A stretch of DNA of 64,000 bases from an uncultured Senegalimassilia sp. (GTDB lineage Bacteria; Actinomycetota; Coriobacteriia; Coriobacteriales; Eggerthellaceae), in contig CAKTWI010000002.1 in assembly GCA_934630815.1 (NCBI GenBank), positions 46,163 through 110,162 on the forward strand. The letters are read 5' to 3'. The notes under the pieces are model-generated. The model had not been told where the DNA came from and ran no database searches. It worked only from the letters and a program-made list of their open reading frames with translations. Positions 54,638 to 63,653 of this stretch are shown here, piece by piece. The position numbers and the translations under genes were made by a program. Each line of letters opens with the position of its first letter. The first letter of the stretch is position 1.

Positions 54638-56083
54638 CTACAGCGAGCTCGTCTCGCCGAGCGATTTGCCGGCGGTTTCCGGCGCCATGAAGATCGACAG
54701 CACCAATCCCAGGATCACCAGGCCGGCTGCTACCAGCATGGTGGGCCCGATGCCGAACGCGGCCATGAAGATTGGCGTGCCGTACGTCGCCACGATCGTG
54801 CCGACGCGCGAGATGCCGATGGCCAAACCCACGGCCGTCGCCCTGACCTCGGTGGGGAACAGCTCGTTGGGGTAGAGCCACTGCAGGATGCCCGGTCCGC
54901 CGCTGAAGAACGCGTACAGGCCGAACGCGCAGATGATCACCGGCAGCGGCGCGGTGGGGAACAGGCCCAGCACCACCAGGCCCACCGCCATCAAGAACAG
55001 CGAGCGGATCAGCAGCGGTCGGCGGCCCATGGAGTTCAGCCAGAACATGGCCGGCAGCGAACCTACCAGAAAGAACAGGCTCAGCACGCTCTCGCCCAGG
55101 ATCGCGCTCTTCCCGACGCCCAGGCCGAACGCGGTCATGATCTGCGGGCCGAACGTGTAGATGGCGTACATGGGAACCACCTGGCACAGCGTCAGGATGC
55201 CCAGGAACACGATGCGCGCGGCATAGCCCTTCGAGAACACCTCGGCGAAGCCGGCCTTCGTCTTCGGCGCCTCTTCCTCGCCCTCAAGGGTCACGTCGGC
55301 GCCGTAGACGCGCAAGACCACCTTGAGCGCCTCCTCCTCGCGGCCCTTGCTCTTAAGCCAGAGGGGGGACTCGGGAACCTTGCATCTGCCGATCAGCAGG
55401 AACACGCAGGGGATGATGGCCGACCCGAGCATCAGCTTCCACCCGTTGTCGACGTCGCACAGGCAATAGCCCACAAGCGCCGCCACGGTGGCGCCGAGGT
55501 ACCACGCCGCCGAGACCATGCCCATGGAGATCGCGCGATGGTGCTTCGGCGTGAACTCGGTGATGAGCGACGTGGCGATGGGGTAGTCGGCGCCCACGAA
55601 CACGCCGATGAAGAAGCGGTATATCACCAGCTGCATGGGCGTGGCGTCGGTCATGCTCAGGGCTGAGAACAACGCGATGGCGATGATGTCCAAGACGAAC
55701 ATCTTCTTGCGCCCGATGATGTCGGTAAGATAACCGCCCACGATGCTGCCGACCAGGATGCCCAGCAGCACCGACGCGCCGATCGCCGCCGTCCAGTGCG
55801 TGCTCAGGCTCATCTGCGCCGTGATCTGCGTCAGCGCCACACCGATCAGCGAAAGCACGTACCCGTCAAGGAAGGCGCCTCCGCTCGACACCAGCGTGAT
55901 CTCGCGCAGAAACGGCGTCATGGCGGCCTCATCAAGGGTCTTCTTCCCGCCCTTCGCACCGCTCGCCGGCGCCTCTTGGGAGCCCCTGACACGGCCCGCG
56001 CCCTTCGCGGCCCGCTTCTCGCCGCCCTTCGGCACCCAGGCCGACGGCATCACGTCTCGATTCTGCTTGATTACATCGTCCAT
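54638..56083 (-). CDS. MFS transporter at the end of the carnitine-type cluster
   Basis: 481 residues from ATG 56083 (AAAGGA upstream). A basic 50-residue N-terminal extension precedes about 12 helices. MFS motifs: GGYLTDIIGRKKM after helix 2, YPIATSLITEFTPKHHR, and LYPNELFPTEVRATAVG in the second half; it resembles the sugar/aromatic acid symporter group. It is 27 bp behind the CoA ligase and so in the operon. It probably imports the acid substrate or exports the reduced product, in place of the CaiT antiporter used by enterobacteria. Confidence 0.88.
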   Translation of the reverse strand: MDDVIKQNRDVMPSAWVPKGGEKRAAKGAGRVRGSQEAPASGAKGGKKTLDEAAMTPFLREITLVSSGGAFLDGYVLSLIGVALTQITAQMSLSTHWTAAIGASVLLGILVGSIVGGYLTDIIGRKKMFVLDIIAIALFSALSMTDATPMQLVIYRFFIGVFVGADYPIATSLITEFTPKHHRAISMGMVSAAWYLGATVAALVGYCLCDVDNGWKLMLGSAIIPCVFLLIGRCKVPESPLWLKSKGREEEALKVVLRVYGADVTLEGEEEAPKTKAGFAEVFSKGYAARIVFLGILTLCQVVPMYAIYTFGPQIMTAFGLGVGKSAILGESVLSLFFLVGSLPAMFWLNSMGRRPLLIRSLFLMAVGLVVLGLFPTAPLPVIICAFGLYAFFSGGPGILQWLYPNELFPTEVRATAVGLAIGISRVGTIVATYGTPIFMAAFGIGPTMLVAAGLVILGLVLSIFMAPETAGKSLGETSSL

Positions 56084-56110
56084 GAGCGCCGTCCTTTCCA
56101 TTCGTTGCCG

Positions 56111-57667
56111 TTATTTCAAAAGCTTCTTCTCGATCTTCATGCTGCAGGTGCGGGGGAAATCCTCGACGATCTCGACGATGGTGGGCACCTTGAACGCGGC
56201 CATGTTGCCCTCGCAGTACGCGATCACCGCATCCTGGTCGATCGCGGCGCCGTCCTCGGGCAGCACGAACGCCTTCACCGCCTGGTCGCGGATAGGGTCG
56301 GGCACGCCGATGACCGCGGCCTCCTTGATGTCGGGGTGCTCCTCCAGGATGCCCTCGATCTCGGTGGTGGAGATGTTCTCGCCCGAGCGCTTGATCATGT
56401 TGCTCTTGCGGTCGAAGAAGAAGAACCAGCCGTTCTCGTCGTAGTAGCCCTTGTCGCCCATGCGCAGCCAGCCGTCGCTGGACAGCGCCTCGGCCGTGGC
56501 GGCCTCGTTGCCCAGGTAGCCCAGCATGATCGAGCGCCCGGGGACGCCCTTCACGCAGATCTCGCCCACTTCGCCGGCGGGCAGCTCGTTGCCCTCGTCG
56601 TCGACGATCTTGGCCTCGTAGCCCAGGCCAACGCGGCCGATGGAAGGCCAGTTGCGCTCGCCGGTGGGCGGGTCGGTCAGCACCCAGCCGACGGACTCGG
56701 TGGAGCCGTAGGTGTTCATGATGCGCACCCCGTAGCGCTCCTCGAAGGCCTCCTTCTCGCGCGCGGACACGGGCAGGAAGTACAGCATGTCGCGCAGGCA
56801 GTGGTCCTTCTCGTCCGGGTCCACCGGCTGCAGCATCAGCGTGCGCAGCATCATGGCCACGCACTGCGCCAGGGTCGCGCGGTACTTGCGGATCTGGCTC
56901 CAGAACCTGCTCGCGCTGTACTTCTCCACCACGATGAGCGTGGCGCGGGCGGTCATGACCGGGGTCAGCGCCGCCAGCTGGAAGTTGGAGTGGCATGCGG
57001 GCATGGTGGAGAACATGCGGTCCTCCGACGTCATGGCCGTTTCCCAGTCGCCGTAGTAGCCGGAGTAGACCATGTTGCCATGGGTCAGGATGACGCCCTT
57101 GGGGTTGGAGGTGGTGCCGCTCGTGAACAGGATCTCGCACGGGTCATCGGGGGACAGGTCGCTCGGGACCTCCAGCTCGGTGCCCTCGGCGGCCACCAGC
57201 TCGGAGAACAGCGGGTAGCCCATGGCCTCCTCGCCGCCTTCGCTGCGGGCCACGATGATGCCCTGGTCAAGTCTGCCGTCGGCGTGGATGGCGTCGTAGA
57301 GCTCTACGTAGCAGGGCTCTACGACCGCGCGGCGGGTGGAGCACATGTCAAGGGCGTACTCGCACTCGGCCTGCAGGTACTGCTCGTTCATGGGAACCAG
57401 CACGGCGCCGATCTTGGCAAGGCCGAACAGGCACATGAGGAACTCGGGGCAGGTGTGCATCTGCACGGCCACGTGCTCGCCGCGCTCCACACCCTGGCTC
57501 AGGAGCATGTTCGCCGTCTGGTCGATCAGCTCGTTGAAGGCGCGGTAGCTGTAGGTGGACACGTCGCCCTCGCGGTCCTGGAAGATGAAGAAGTCCTTGT
57601 CGCCGCACTCGCGAGCGAGCTTGTCCCACAGGCTTGCGAGCGTTTCGTTGCCAACGATGTCGACCAT
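56111..57667 (-). CDS. caiC: Acyl-CoA ligase, CaiC-like (carnitine/crotonobetaine-type)
   Basis: 518 residues, ANL superfamily. Motifs: LFTSGTTSNPKGVILTHGN (P-loop), NTYGSTESVGWV, DGWLRMGDKGYYDENGWFFFFDRK, and the catalytic lysine near the end in CSMKIEKKLLK. CaiC activates carnitine or crotonobetaine with ATP and CoA and primes the CoA-transfer cycle. The cluster context supports the name; specificity for carnitine rather than another betaine or an aromatic acid is inferred. Confidence 0.88.
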   Translation of the reverse strand: MVDIVGNETLASLWDKLARECGDKDFFIFQDREGDVSTYSYRAFNELIDQTANMLLSQGVERGEHVAVQMHTCPEFLMCLFGLAKIGAVLVPMNEQYLQAECEYALDMCSTRRAVVEPCYVELYDAIHADGRLDQGIIVARSEGGEEAMGYPLFSELVAAEGTELEVPSDLSPDDPCEILFTSGTTSNPKGVILTHGNMVYSGYYGDWETAMTSEDRMFSTMPACHSNFQLAALTPVMTARATLIVVEKYSASRFWSQIRKYRATLAQCVAMMLRTLMLQPVDPDEKDHCLRDMLYFLPVSAREKEAFEERYGVRIMNTYGSTESVGWVLTDPPTGERNWPSIGRVGLGYEAKIVDDEGNELPAGEVGEICVKGVPGRSIMLGYLGNEAATAEALSSDGWLRMGDKGYYDENGWFFFFDRKSNMIKRSGENISTTEIEGILEEHPDIKEAAVIGVPDPIRDQAVKAFVLPEDGAAIDQDAVIAYCEGNMAAFKVPTIVEIVEDFPRTCSMKIEKKLLK

Positions 57668-57727
57668 GTCTTCTCTCCCTTGATCTGTTGATCCGTTGCT
57701 TCCTAGCTTCGGCGCCGTTTCAGATGT

Positions 57728-57805
57728 CTTGCATTCGACGAGGGGCGCTCATACCCCGTCGAATGCAAGGCCCCTATAGAAGCCGGGCCCTTCTCAGGGC
57801 CCGGC
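57728..57805 (-). promoter_or_regulatory. Two hairpins between caiB and caiC
   Basis: CTTGCATTCGACG pairs perfectly with 57757-57769 (13 bp, 16-nt loop), and GCCGGGCCC pairs with GGGCCCGGC at 57782-57805. Both lie in the 191-bp gap inside the operon. They could act as processing or attenuation sites that lower caiC expression relative to caiB. Confidence 0.6.
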
Positions 57806-57858
57806 CGTCATTCCGAAAGGGGAGCCTTCCTCTCGGAGCCTTCAGCGTTTCTCAGCTG

Positions 57859-59073
57859 TTATTCAGCGACCTTGACGACGCCGCTCTCGCTCAGCGCGGC
57901 GATCTGGTCGGCCGTGTAGCCGAGCTTGGTCAGCACGTCAGCGGTGTCGCCGCCCTGCTTGGGCATCGGGCGCCACACCTGGCCGGGGGTCTGCTGGAAC
58001 TTGGGGAACACGCCCAGACCCTTGAAGGTCTTGCCGTCCTCGGTCTCCCAATCCATGAAGTCATCGCGCAGCTTGAGGTGCTCTTCCTTCACGAGGTCCT
58101 CGAACTCCATGACGACCTGAGCGGCGATGCGGTGAGCAGCGAAGTCCGCCTCGATCTCGTACTTGGAGTGCTCCAGGCAGTACGCCTCGAACGCGGCCTC
58201 GATCTCGGCAGCGTGCGGGTTGGACAGCCACAGGCCGGAGGTGTCCTCCGGGATGTCCTCGGTGCCCCACAGGTGACCCAGGCCGATGGTCTCCAGGAAG
58301 TACTTGTTCTGGTCGACGCCGTACAGGCACACGCCCAGGAAACCGTCATTGCACTTGTACTCGCCGATGCCGCAGAGGTTCTGGTTGCGAGCGCCCGGGC
58401 GAGGCCACAGGATGCCCTCGTTCAGGTAGTCGACCAGGTAGTACTGGCCGATGGCCAGCAGCGTCTCGTACATGGCCATGTCGATGCTCTCGCCCTTGCC
58501 CGTGCGGTTGGCCTTATGCAGCGCAGCCAGGGTGGAGGAGACGACCATCAGGGAGTTGAAGTAGTCGCCAGCGTAGGGGCCGGGGTTCATCGGCTGCTCC
58601 TGCGTGCCGTTCTGGCTCATGTAACCGGAGTAGGCCATGACGGTCAGGTCGTAAGCAGCGCGCTTGACCATCTTCGGGTCGCCGGTCTGGCCGAAGCCGG
58701 ACAGGTGAACGATGACGAGCTTCGGGTTGATCTCCCACAGCACCTCGTCGGTGATGCCCTTGCGAGCCCAGGTGCCGCCCTTGGAGGCCTCGATGAAGAC
58801 GTCGGCGTCGGCCAGCATCTTGAACAGGACTTCCTTGCCTTCGTCAGAGAAGTAGTTCAGCGAAACGGAGCGCTGATTACGGCGCTCAGCCTGCTTGACA
58901 TACGCGGTGTCGCGGATGGTGTCGCCAGCGCCGGTGTTCTCCAGCCACGTGACGTCGGCACCCCAGTCGGCCATGAGGTCGCAGGCCTTCGGCACTGCCA
59001 GCTCGACTGCTGCGTAAACGACCTTGACGTCGTCCAGAACGCCGAAGGACGGCTTGTTGGTTTCAAGAGCCAT
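57859..59073 (-). CDS. caiB: Family III CoA-transferase CaiB
   Basis: 404 residues, colinear with E. coli CaiB: ITDEVLWEINPKLVIVHLSGFGQ, GKGESIDMAMYE, YKCNDGFLGVCLYG, and the ending PGQVWRPMPKQGGDTA. The catalytic aspartate aligns at Asp170 in PYAGDYFNSL (Asp169 in E. coli). It moves CoA from gamma-butyrobetainyl-CoA to carnitine, or between the corresponding acids of this organism, so that the ligase is only needed to prime the cycle. Confidence 0.93.
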   Translation of the reverse strand: MALETNKPSFGVLDDVKVVYAAVELAVPKACDLMADWGADVTWLENTGAGDTIRDTAYVKQAERRNQRSVSLNYFSDEGKEVLFKMLADADVFIEASKGGTWARKGITDEVLWEINPKLVIVHLSGFGQTGDPKMVKRAAYDLTVMAYSGYMSQNGTQEQPMNPGPYAGDYFNSLMVVSSTLAALHKANRTGKGESIDMAMYETLLAIGQYYLVDYLNEGILWPRPGARNQNLCGIGEYKCNDGFLGVCLYGVDQNKYFLETIGLGHLWGTEDIPEDTSGLWLSNPHAAEIEAAFEAYCLEHSKYEIEADFAAHRIAAQVVMEFEDLVKEEHLKLRDDFMDWETEDGKTFKGLGVFPKFQQTPGQVWRPMPKQGGDTADVLTKLGYTADQIAALSESGVVKVAE

Positions 59074-59091
59074 GATGAATTCCTTTCGATT

Positions 59092-59116
59092 CGGCGGCGC
59101 GCTTGCCGCGCCGCCG
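59092..59116 (-). promoter_or_regulatory. Intercistronic hairpin caiA-caiB
   Basis: A perfect 10-bp stem, CGGCGGCGCG with CGCGCCGCCG, loop cttgc, in the 73-bp gap. The next gene continues 19 bp later, so it is likely an mRNA stability or processing element rather than a full terminator. Confidence 0.55.
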
Positions 59117-59146
59117 TCTGTTGGATCCGTTTGCTAGCCGCGTGAG

Positions 59147-60295
59147 TTAGTCGCGGTACTTCTTCAGCTCGAACTTGGAAGCGGTGAGGATCATCATCTC
59201 GTCGGTGCCGCCGGAGACGCGGTCCACACGCAGGTCGCGCCAGATGCGCTGAGCGCGATGCTCGCCGGCCACGGCCACGCCCGCCAGGATCTGCATGCCG
59301 TCGTCGACGACGGAGAAGGCGGAGTTGGCGCAGTAGTACTTGCACATGGCGGCAGCGCCGGGATCGAACTTGCCGTCGTTGTTATCGGCCTCCCAAGCCG
59401 TTTCGTACAGCATGTTCTTCATGTTCTTCAGCTTGATGGCCATCTCGGCGACCTTGAGCTGGTTGAGCTGCTGACGGCCGATCGGCTTACCGAAGGCGAT
59501 ACGCTGGTTGGCGTGACGGCAGGCATCCTCGTACACGGCGATGGACATGCCGTAGTCGGAAGCGCCGACCAGCCAACGCTCGAAGTTGAAGTCGTTGATG
59601 CCGCGGGAGAAGCCGTTGCCCTCCTTGCCGAAGATGTCCTTCTCCTCCAGCTCGACGTTGTCCATGTAGACCTCGCAGCAGGAGTCCATGCGCAGGCCCA
59701 GCTTGTGCAGCGGGGACAGGGAGACGCCCGGCTTGCTCATGTCCAGGAAGAACTCGGTGAACATCTCCGGGTCGTCGGCGTTCTTGGCCATGATGACCAG
59801 GTACTTGACGCCAGCGGAGGAGGTGATGAAGGTCTTCGTGCCGTTCAGGTAGATCTTGCCGTTCTCACGCTTGTACGTGGTCTGCAGGGCGGCAACGTCG
59901 GAACCGGCGCCCGGCTCGGTGCAAGCGGAGTTCCAGATCTGCTCGCCGGTGCCCAGGGTGGACAGCACGGCTTCGATCTGCTCCTCGGTGCCCTCGCGGA
60001 TGATGGTCTCGAAGCCCGGCAGCTGGTACAGGACGTAGGTCGGGGCGCCGTAGCGGCCCAGCACCTCGTACACGGCCATCATGGTGACGGCCGGCTGCTC
60101 CAGACCCAGACCGCCATGGCTCTCGGGGAGCATGATCAGGTCGAAGCCCAGCTCGCACAGACCGCGGACCCAGCGCAGCGGGTACTCGTGCTTCTCGTCG
60201 CACTCGGCGAAGTAAGCCTCCCAGTTCTCGCTCTCCATGTAGTCGCGGTAGCTGTCGACGATCAGCTCCTGCTCATCGGTCAATTTGAAGTCCAT
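59147..60295 (-). CDS. caiA: Acyl-CoA dehydrogenase-type crotonobetainyl-CoA reductase CaiA
   Basis: 382 residues from ATG 60295 (AAGGAGA upstream). Strikingly colinear with E. coli Cai[79 protein letters not shown], and [18 protein letters not shown]. It reduces the C=C bond of crotonobetainyl-CoA to gamma-butyrobetainyl-CoA with electrons from an electron-transfer flavoprotein, for which no gene lies in this window. Confidence 0.94.
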   Translation of the reverse strand: MDFKLTDEQELIVDSYRDYMESENWEAYFAECDEKHEYPLRWVRGLCELGFDLIMLPESHGGLGLEQPAVTMMAVYEVLGRYGAPTYVLYQLPGFETIIREGTEEQIEAVLSTLGTGEQIWNSACTEPGAGSDVAALQTTYKRENGKIYLNGTKTFITSSAGVKYLVIMAKNADDPEMFTEFFLDMSKPGVSLSPLHKLGLRMDSCCEVYMDNVELEEKDIFGKEGNGFSRGINDFNFERWLVGASDYGMSIAVYEDACRHANQRIAFGKPIGRQQLNQLKVAEMAIKLKNMKNMLYETAWEADNNDGKFDPGAAAMCKYYCANSAFSVVDDGMQILAGVAVAGEHRAQRIWRDLRVDRVSGGTDEMMILTASKFELKKYRD

Positions 60296-60373
60296 TGCAT
60301 TCTCCTTGTCGATATCCAGAGCGGCCTTTTGCCGCGCTGTCACAATGTGGTGGGTAGTGCGTATCGGCTACGG

Positions 60374-61366
60374 TTAGCAGCCCATCTGCTGACGGAAGTG
60401 CTCCGCGCCGTGCTCGAGCGCCAGGTTGGCCTCGTCAAGCATCTTGGTGTAGTGCAGGAACGCGTGGATGACGCCTTCGAACATCTCGAAGCGATGGGGG
60501 ATACCGTATTCCTCGAGGATCGTCGCAAGTGCCGTGCTGTCGTCCTTCAGGGGGTCGTACTCGGCTGCGGCGATGTAGCAGGAAGGCATGTCGCGCGTAA
60601 GGTCGTTCAGGAAGAGGTTCGCGTAAGGGCTCGTCTCAAGCTCCGCCGTATCCTCGGCGTAGAGCTCCTTGTACCACTGCCACTCCGCCTCGGTCAGGCC
60701 GTCCCAGGGGCCGCCCAGAAGGCGCTGGGAGGCCGAATCCTTCAGGCCGTACCAGCCGTAGAACAAAAGGAGGCATTTGACGTAGTCGGAGCCTCCCAGC
60801 TCCTCGCGCAGGTACATGGTGGCGGCCAGGCTCAGGTGAGCGCCGCCGGAGTCACCGGCGAAGGACAGGCGGTTGCCGTCGACGCCGTACGCCTCGCCCT
60901 GCTCGTGCAGGTGCTTGGCGACGCAGGCGACTTCTTGAACCGCCACGGGGAACTTCGCCTCGGGCGAGAGACGGTAGTCCACGGCTGCCACCGCGGCGCC
61001 CGTCTTGCTTGCCAGGACGCGGCAGATGCGATCATGCGTGTCCAGGTTGCCCAGGACGAAGCCGCCGCCGTGCGCGTAAACGATCGCCGGCAGGGTCTCG
61101 CCGTCGTTCGCAAGGCTTGCGCGGTCCTTGACGGGGTAGTACAGGCGAACGGGGATGTCCCCATGCGGACCCTCGACCTTGCAGTCGACCTTCTCGGCCA
61201 TTTCCGGGCCGCCCTCTACCCAGTACGCACGCCCAGCGGTGTAGTTCAGGCGCATCTGCTCGAAGCCGGCGCTCGTGTCGTTGGCGTTTCCTGCGAGCTC
61301 GTCTTCCTTGGCGAGCACCGCGCGCATGCCCTCGTTGATTTTCGAGAGGACGTCGATCTTGTTCAT
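60374..61366 (-). CDS. Alpha/beta hydrolase of the hormone-sensitive-lipase (HSL) family
   Basis: 330 residues. Oxyanion motif HGGGFVLGN, nucleophile GDSGGAHLS, acid in AEYDPLKDD and histidine in GVIHAFLHY give a complete catalytic triad. HSL-family enzymes cut short acyl esters. It is unusual in a cai cluster and could release carnitine from acylcarnitines, widening the usable substrates, or cut an ester of an aromatic acid if that is the true substrate. Translation probably starts at ATG 61366; it is in the operon between the MFS and caiA genes. Confidence 0.87.
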   Translation of the reverse strand: MNKIDVLSKINEGMRAVLAKEDELAGNANDTSAGFEQMRLNYTAGRAYWVEGGPEMAEKVDCKVEGPHGDIPVRLYYPVKDRASLANDGETLPAIVYAHGGGFVLGNLDTHDRICRVLASKTGAAVAAVDYRLSPEAKFPVAVQEVACVAKHLHEQGEAYGVDGNRLSFAGDSGGAHLSLAATMYLREELGGSDYVKCLLLFYGWYGLKDSASQRLLGGPWDGLTEAEWQWYKELYAEDTAELETSPYANLFLNDLTRDMPSCYIAAAEYDPLKDDSTALATILEEYGIPHRFEMFEGVIHAFLHYTKMLDEANLALEHGAEHFRQQMGC

Positions 61367-61387
61367 GTCTCTACCTCGATCTTCTAA

Positions 61388-61412
61388 GGCGCCGCCTTGT
61401 GGGCGGCGCGCC
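61388..61412 (-). promoter_or_regulatory. Intercistronic hairpin between MFS and hydrolase genes
   Basis: GGCGCCGCC and GGCGGCGCGCC arms with a short loop in the 73-bp gap. Similar hairpins lie at 60318-60339 (CAGAGCGGC with GCCGCGCTG) before caiA. Confidence 0.5.
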
Positions 61413-61439
61413 TGAACGGCTGGGGTGGGTAAGTAAACG

Positions 61440-62729
61440 CTAGTTGGCGGACTCCGCCTTGGCGGCGTTCTTCTTCATGGCGCGGCGCGTCATGACCAGG
61501 CAGAAGCAGCCCAGCACGGCGAAGACGACCAGTGCGATGAAGATGGTGTTGAAGGCGTCCGCGCCCTGGGCGTCGATCAGGCCGCCGAACCAGGTGTGGA
61601 CGAAGGTGTCAGGCAGGAAGCCGATGACGGACAGCAGGCCCGAAGCGGTGCCGAAGATGCTCATCGGGACCTTGGCCTCGGTAAGGGGCGAGGAGCCGAT
61701 GGAGAAGGCGCCGTAGGTCACGAAGCCGAGGACGACGACCAGCACGGCGATCGGGATGACCATGCTCGCCTCGCGAGGCATGATCATGAAGGCGGCCAGC
61801 ACGATGACGCTTGCGGCGAAGAAGATCAGGATCGACTTCGAGGGGCTCTTCAGCTTGTCGGCGAAGATGCCTGCAGCCGGGCCGGCGATGAGGCCGATAC
61901 CATAGGTACGGATAAGGCCGACGACGGAGACGATGGCCACCGGAGCGGCGAAGCAGGTGGTCATGAACGGCGTGGTGTAGGTGACGCCCATGTACACCAG
62001 GTACACGAAGAAGTAAGCCAGGCAGGCCCAGATGACGCCGGGGTGCTTGATGGCCGTGACGACCTCGCTCAGGCTGAACAGCTTGGCGTTCTTGTCGATC
62101 TCGCCCTTGAAGTCGGGGACGAAGATGAAGGACAGCACGGCGAGCAGGGCGATGAGGGCGCCCAGGAAGACCAGCAGGACCTGGATACCCTGGGAGGCGT
62201 CGGCGACGGCGGAGATGATGGCCGTGTTGATCAGGCCGACGATCAGGCCGGCAGCGCCGTAGATGGAGTAGCTCACGCCGATCTTGGAGGCGTAATCGTC
62301 CTCAGAGCAGCACAGGCGGACGATCTTGAAGCGCGTGCCCCACCAGATCAGGATGGTGGTGATGCCGTAGCCGACGAACACCACGTAGAGCATCTGGATG
62401 GACGGCAGCATGGCGTAGATGAAGGTCAGGACAGCGGTGGCGCCGAAACCGACCCAGGACAGCGTGCGCATGCGCACCTTGTCGGCGATGATGCCGGCGG
62501 GTAGATAGGTGATCACAGCGACGATGGCGTAGCAGGAGAGCAGCGCGCCCAGGTCGGCATTGGTGCAACCGAGGCCCTGCATCAGGGGCTCGTAGAAGAC
62601 GTTCTTAAGGTAGATGGGCGTGTAGATGATGGACGAGCCCATGGAAACGAGGACGATGAGGAACCACTTGTGGAAACCGGTCAGGTCCTTGTAAGTGACC
62701 TCGCCCTTGCTCTTTGCGAGCAGAGACAT
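61440..62729 (-). CDS. MFS transporter, second gene of the carnitine-type cluster
   Basis: 429 residues from ATG 62729 (AAAGGA upstream); the longer frame covers intergenic sequence. About 12 helices, with AGIIADKVRMRTLSW after helix 2 and AGIFADKLKSPSKS in the second half. TYKDLTGFHKWFLIVLVSMGSSIIYTPIYLKNVFYEPLM resembles MFS proteins of gut Clostridia and Eggerthellaceae next to acyl-CoA pathways. It is probably the substrate/product transporter. Confidence 0.88.
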   Translation of the reverse strand: MSLLAKSKGEVTYKDLTGFHKWFLIVLVSMGSSIIYTPIYLKNVFYEPLMQGLGCTNADLGALLSCYAIVAVITYLPAGIIADKVRMRTLSWVGFGATAVLTFIYAMLPSIQMLYVVFVGYGITTILIWWGTRFKIVRLCCSEDDYASKIGVSYSIYGAAGLIVGLINTAIISAVADASQGIQVLLVFLGALIALLAVLSFIFVPDFKGEIDKNAKLFSLSEVVTAIKHPGVIWACLAYFFVYLVYMGVTYTTPFMTTCFAAPVAIVSVVGLIRTYGIGLIAGPAAGIFADKLKSPSKSILIFFAASVIVLAAFMIMPREASMVIPIAVLVVVLGFVTYGAFSIGSSPLTEAKVPMSIFGTASGLLSVIGFLPDTFVHTWFGGLIDAQGADAFNTIFIALVVFAVLGCFCLVMTRRAMKKNAAKAESAN

Positions 62730-62802
62730 TGTTGGATCCTTTCTTCGTGCGGATGCGCCCGGTTCGTTACCGGGCGGTCGGTGCGGCTTGGTGCCGCTTG
62801 GG

Positions 62803-62844
62803 GCGAAGGGAAAGGCGGGTAGCTGTTGCGGCCTTCCCCTTCGC
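62803..62844 (-). promoter_or_regulatory. Intercistronic hairpin between caiD and MFS
   Basis: GCGAAGGGAAAGGC pairs with GCCTTCCCCTTCGC (14 bp, one mismatch) in the 135-bp gap. Confidence 0.6.
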
Positions 62845-62864
62845 AAGGAGAAAAGAAGCGGGAG

Positions 62865-63653
62865 TTACTTGCCCTGCCAGTTCGGCGTGCGCTTCTCGAC
62901 GAAGGCTGCGGGGCCCTCGATGCCGTCCTCGGTCTTCTCGATGAAGCGATAGGCGGCGTCGCAGTAGCGCATTGCGTCCTCTTCGGACATCTGGGAAGCG
63001 GCATGCACGATCTGCTTCGTGAACTTCAGGGACAGCGGAGCGTTCTTGGCGATCGTGGAAGCGATCTCCAGAGCCTTGTCCATGAGCTCCTCGGCCGGCA
63101 CGACGTAGTTGACGAAGCCGATTTCCTTGGCCTCGTCGGCGTGCACCAGGCGAGCGGTCAGCAGCATGTCCATGGCGGCCTTGCGCGGAACGTCGCGGGC
63201 CATGCGGACCAGGCCGCCGGTGGAGGCGATCAGGCCGACCTTGGGCTCGGTCAGGCCGAAGCGGGCATGCTCGGCAGCAACGACGATGTCGCAGGAGACG
63301 GCGATCTCCATGCCGCCGCCGGCAGCAACGCCGTTGACGGCGCAGATCGTCGGCTTCGGGCACAGACGGTCGGTGATGCCGCCGAAGCCGTGATCGGTGA
63401 CGGTCATGCACTCGCCGCCGCTGGACAGCTCGGAGAGGTCCTCGCCAGCGCAGAAGGCCTTCTCGCCGGTGCCGGTGACCACGATGACGCGGACGCGCTT
63501 ATCCTTCTCCGCCTTGTTCATGATGTCTTCCATGGCGGCAGAGGTCACTGCATTGATAGCGTTGCGCTTCTCGGGGCGGTTGATGCGCATGATGAGCACG
63601 CCGTCCTCGCGAAGGTCGGTGACGACCTCTTGGGTTCCGTGGAAATCTGCCAT
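62865..63653 (-). CDS. caiD: Enoyl-CoA hydratase/isomerase family, CaiD-like carnitinyl-CoA dehydratase
   Basis: 262 residues, first gene of the operon. Crotonase motifs: INRPEKRNAINAVT, GTGEKAFCAGEDLSEL, VNGVAAGGGMEIAVSCDIVVAAEHARFGLTEPKVGL, and the C-terminal EDGIEGPAAFVEKRTPNWQGK, which matches the CaiD ending. It interconverts carnitinyl-CoA and crotonobetainyl-CoA. With caiA, caiB and caiC it completes a carnitine-to-gamma-butyrobetaine route. Confidence 0.9.
   Translation of the reverse strand: MADFHGTQEVVTDLREDGVLIMRINRPEKRNAINAVTSAAMEDIMNKAEKDKRVRVIVVTGTGEKAFCAGEDLSELSSGGECMTVTDHGFGGITDRLCPKPTICAVNGVAAGGGMEIAVSCDIVVAAEHARFGLTEPKVGLIASTGGLVRMARDVPRKAAMDMLLTARLVHADEAKEIGFVNYVVPAEELMDKALEIASTIAKNAPLSLKFTKQIVHAASQMSEEDAMRYCDAAYRFIEKTEDGIEGPAAFVEKRTPNWQGK

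Noticed and set aside
59258..61387. 709-codon plus-strand frame over caiA and the esterase gene
   Set aside because: Antisense shadow rich in Val/Leu/His/Gly; both minus-strand genes are clearly real.
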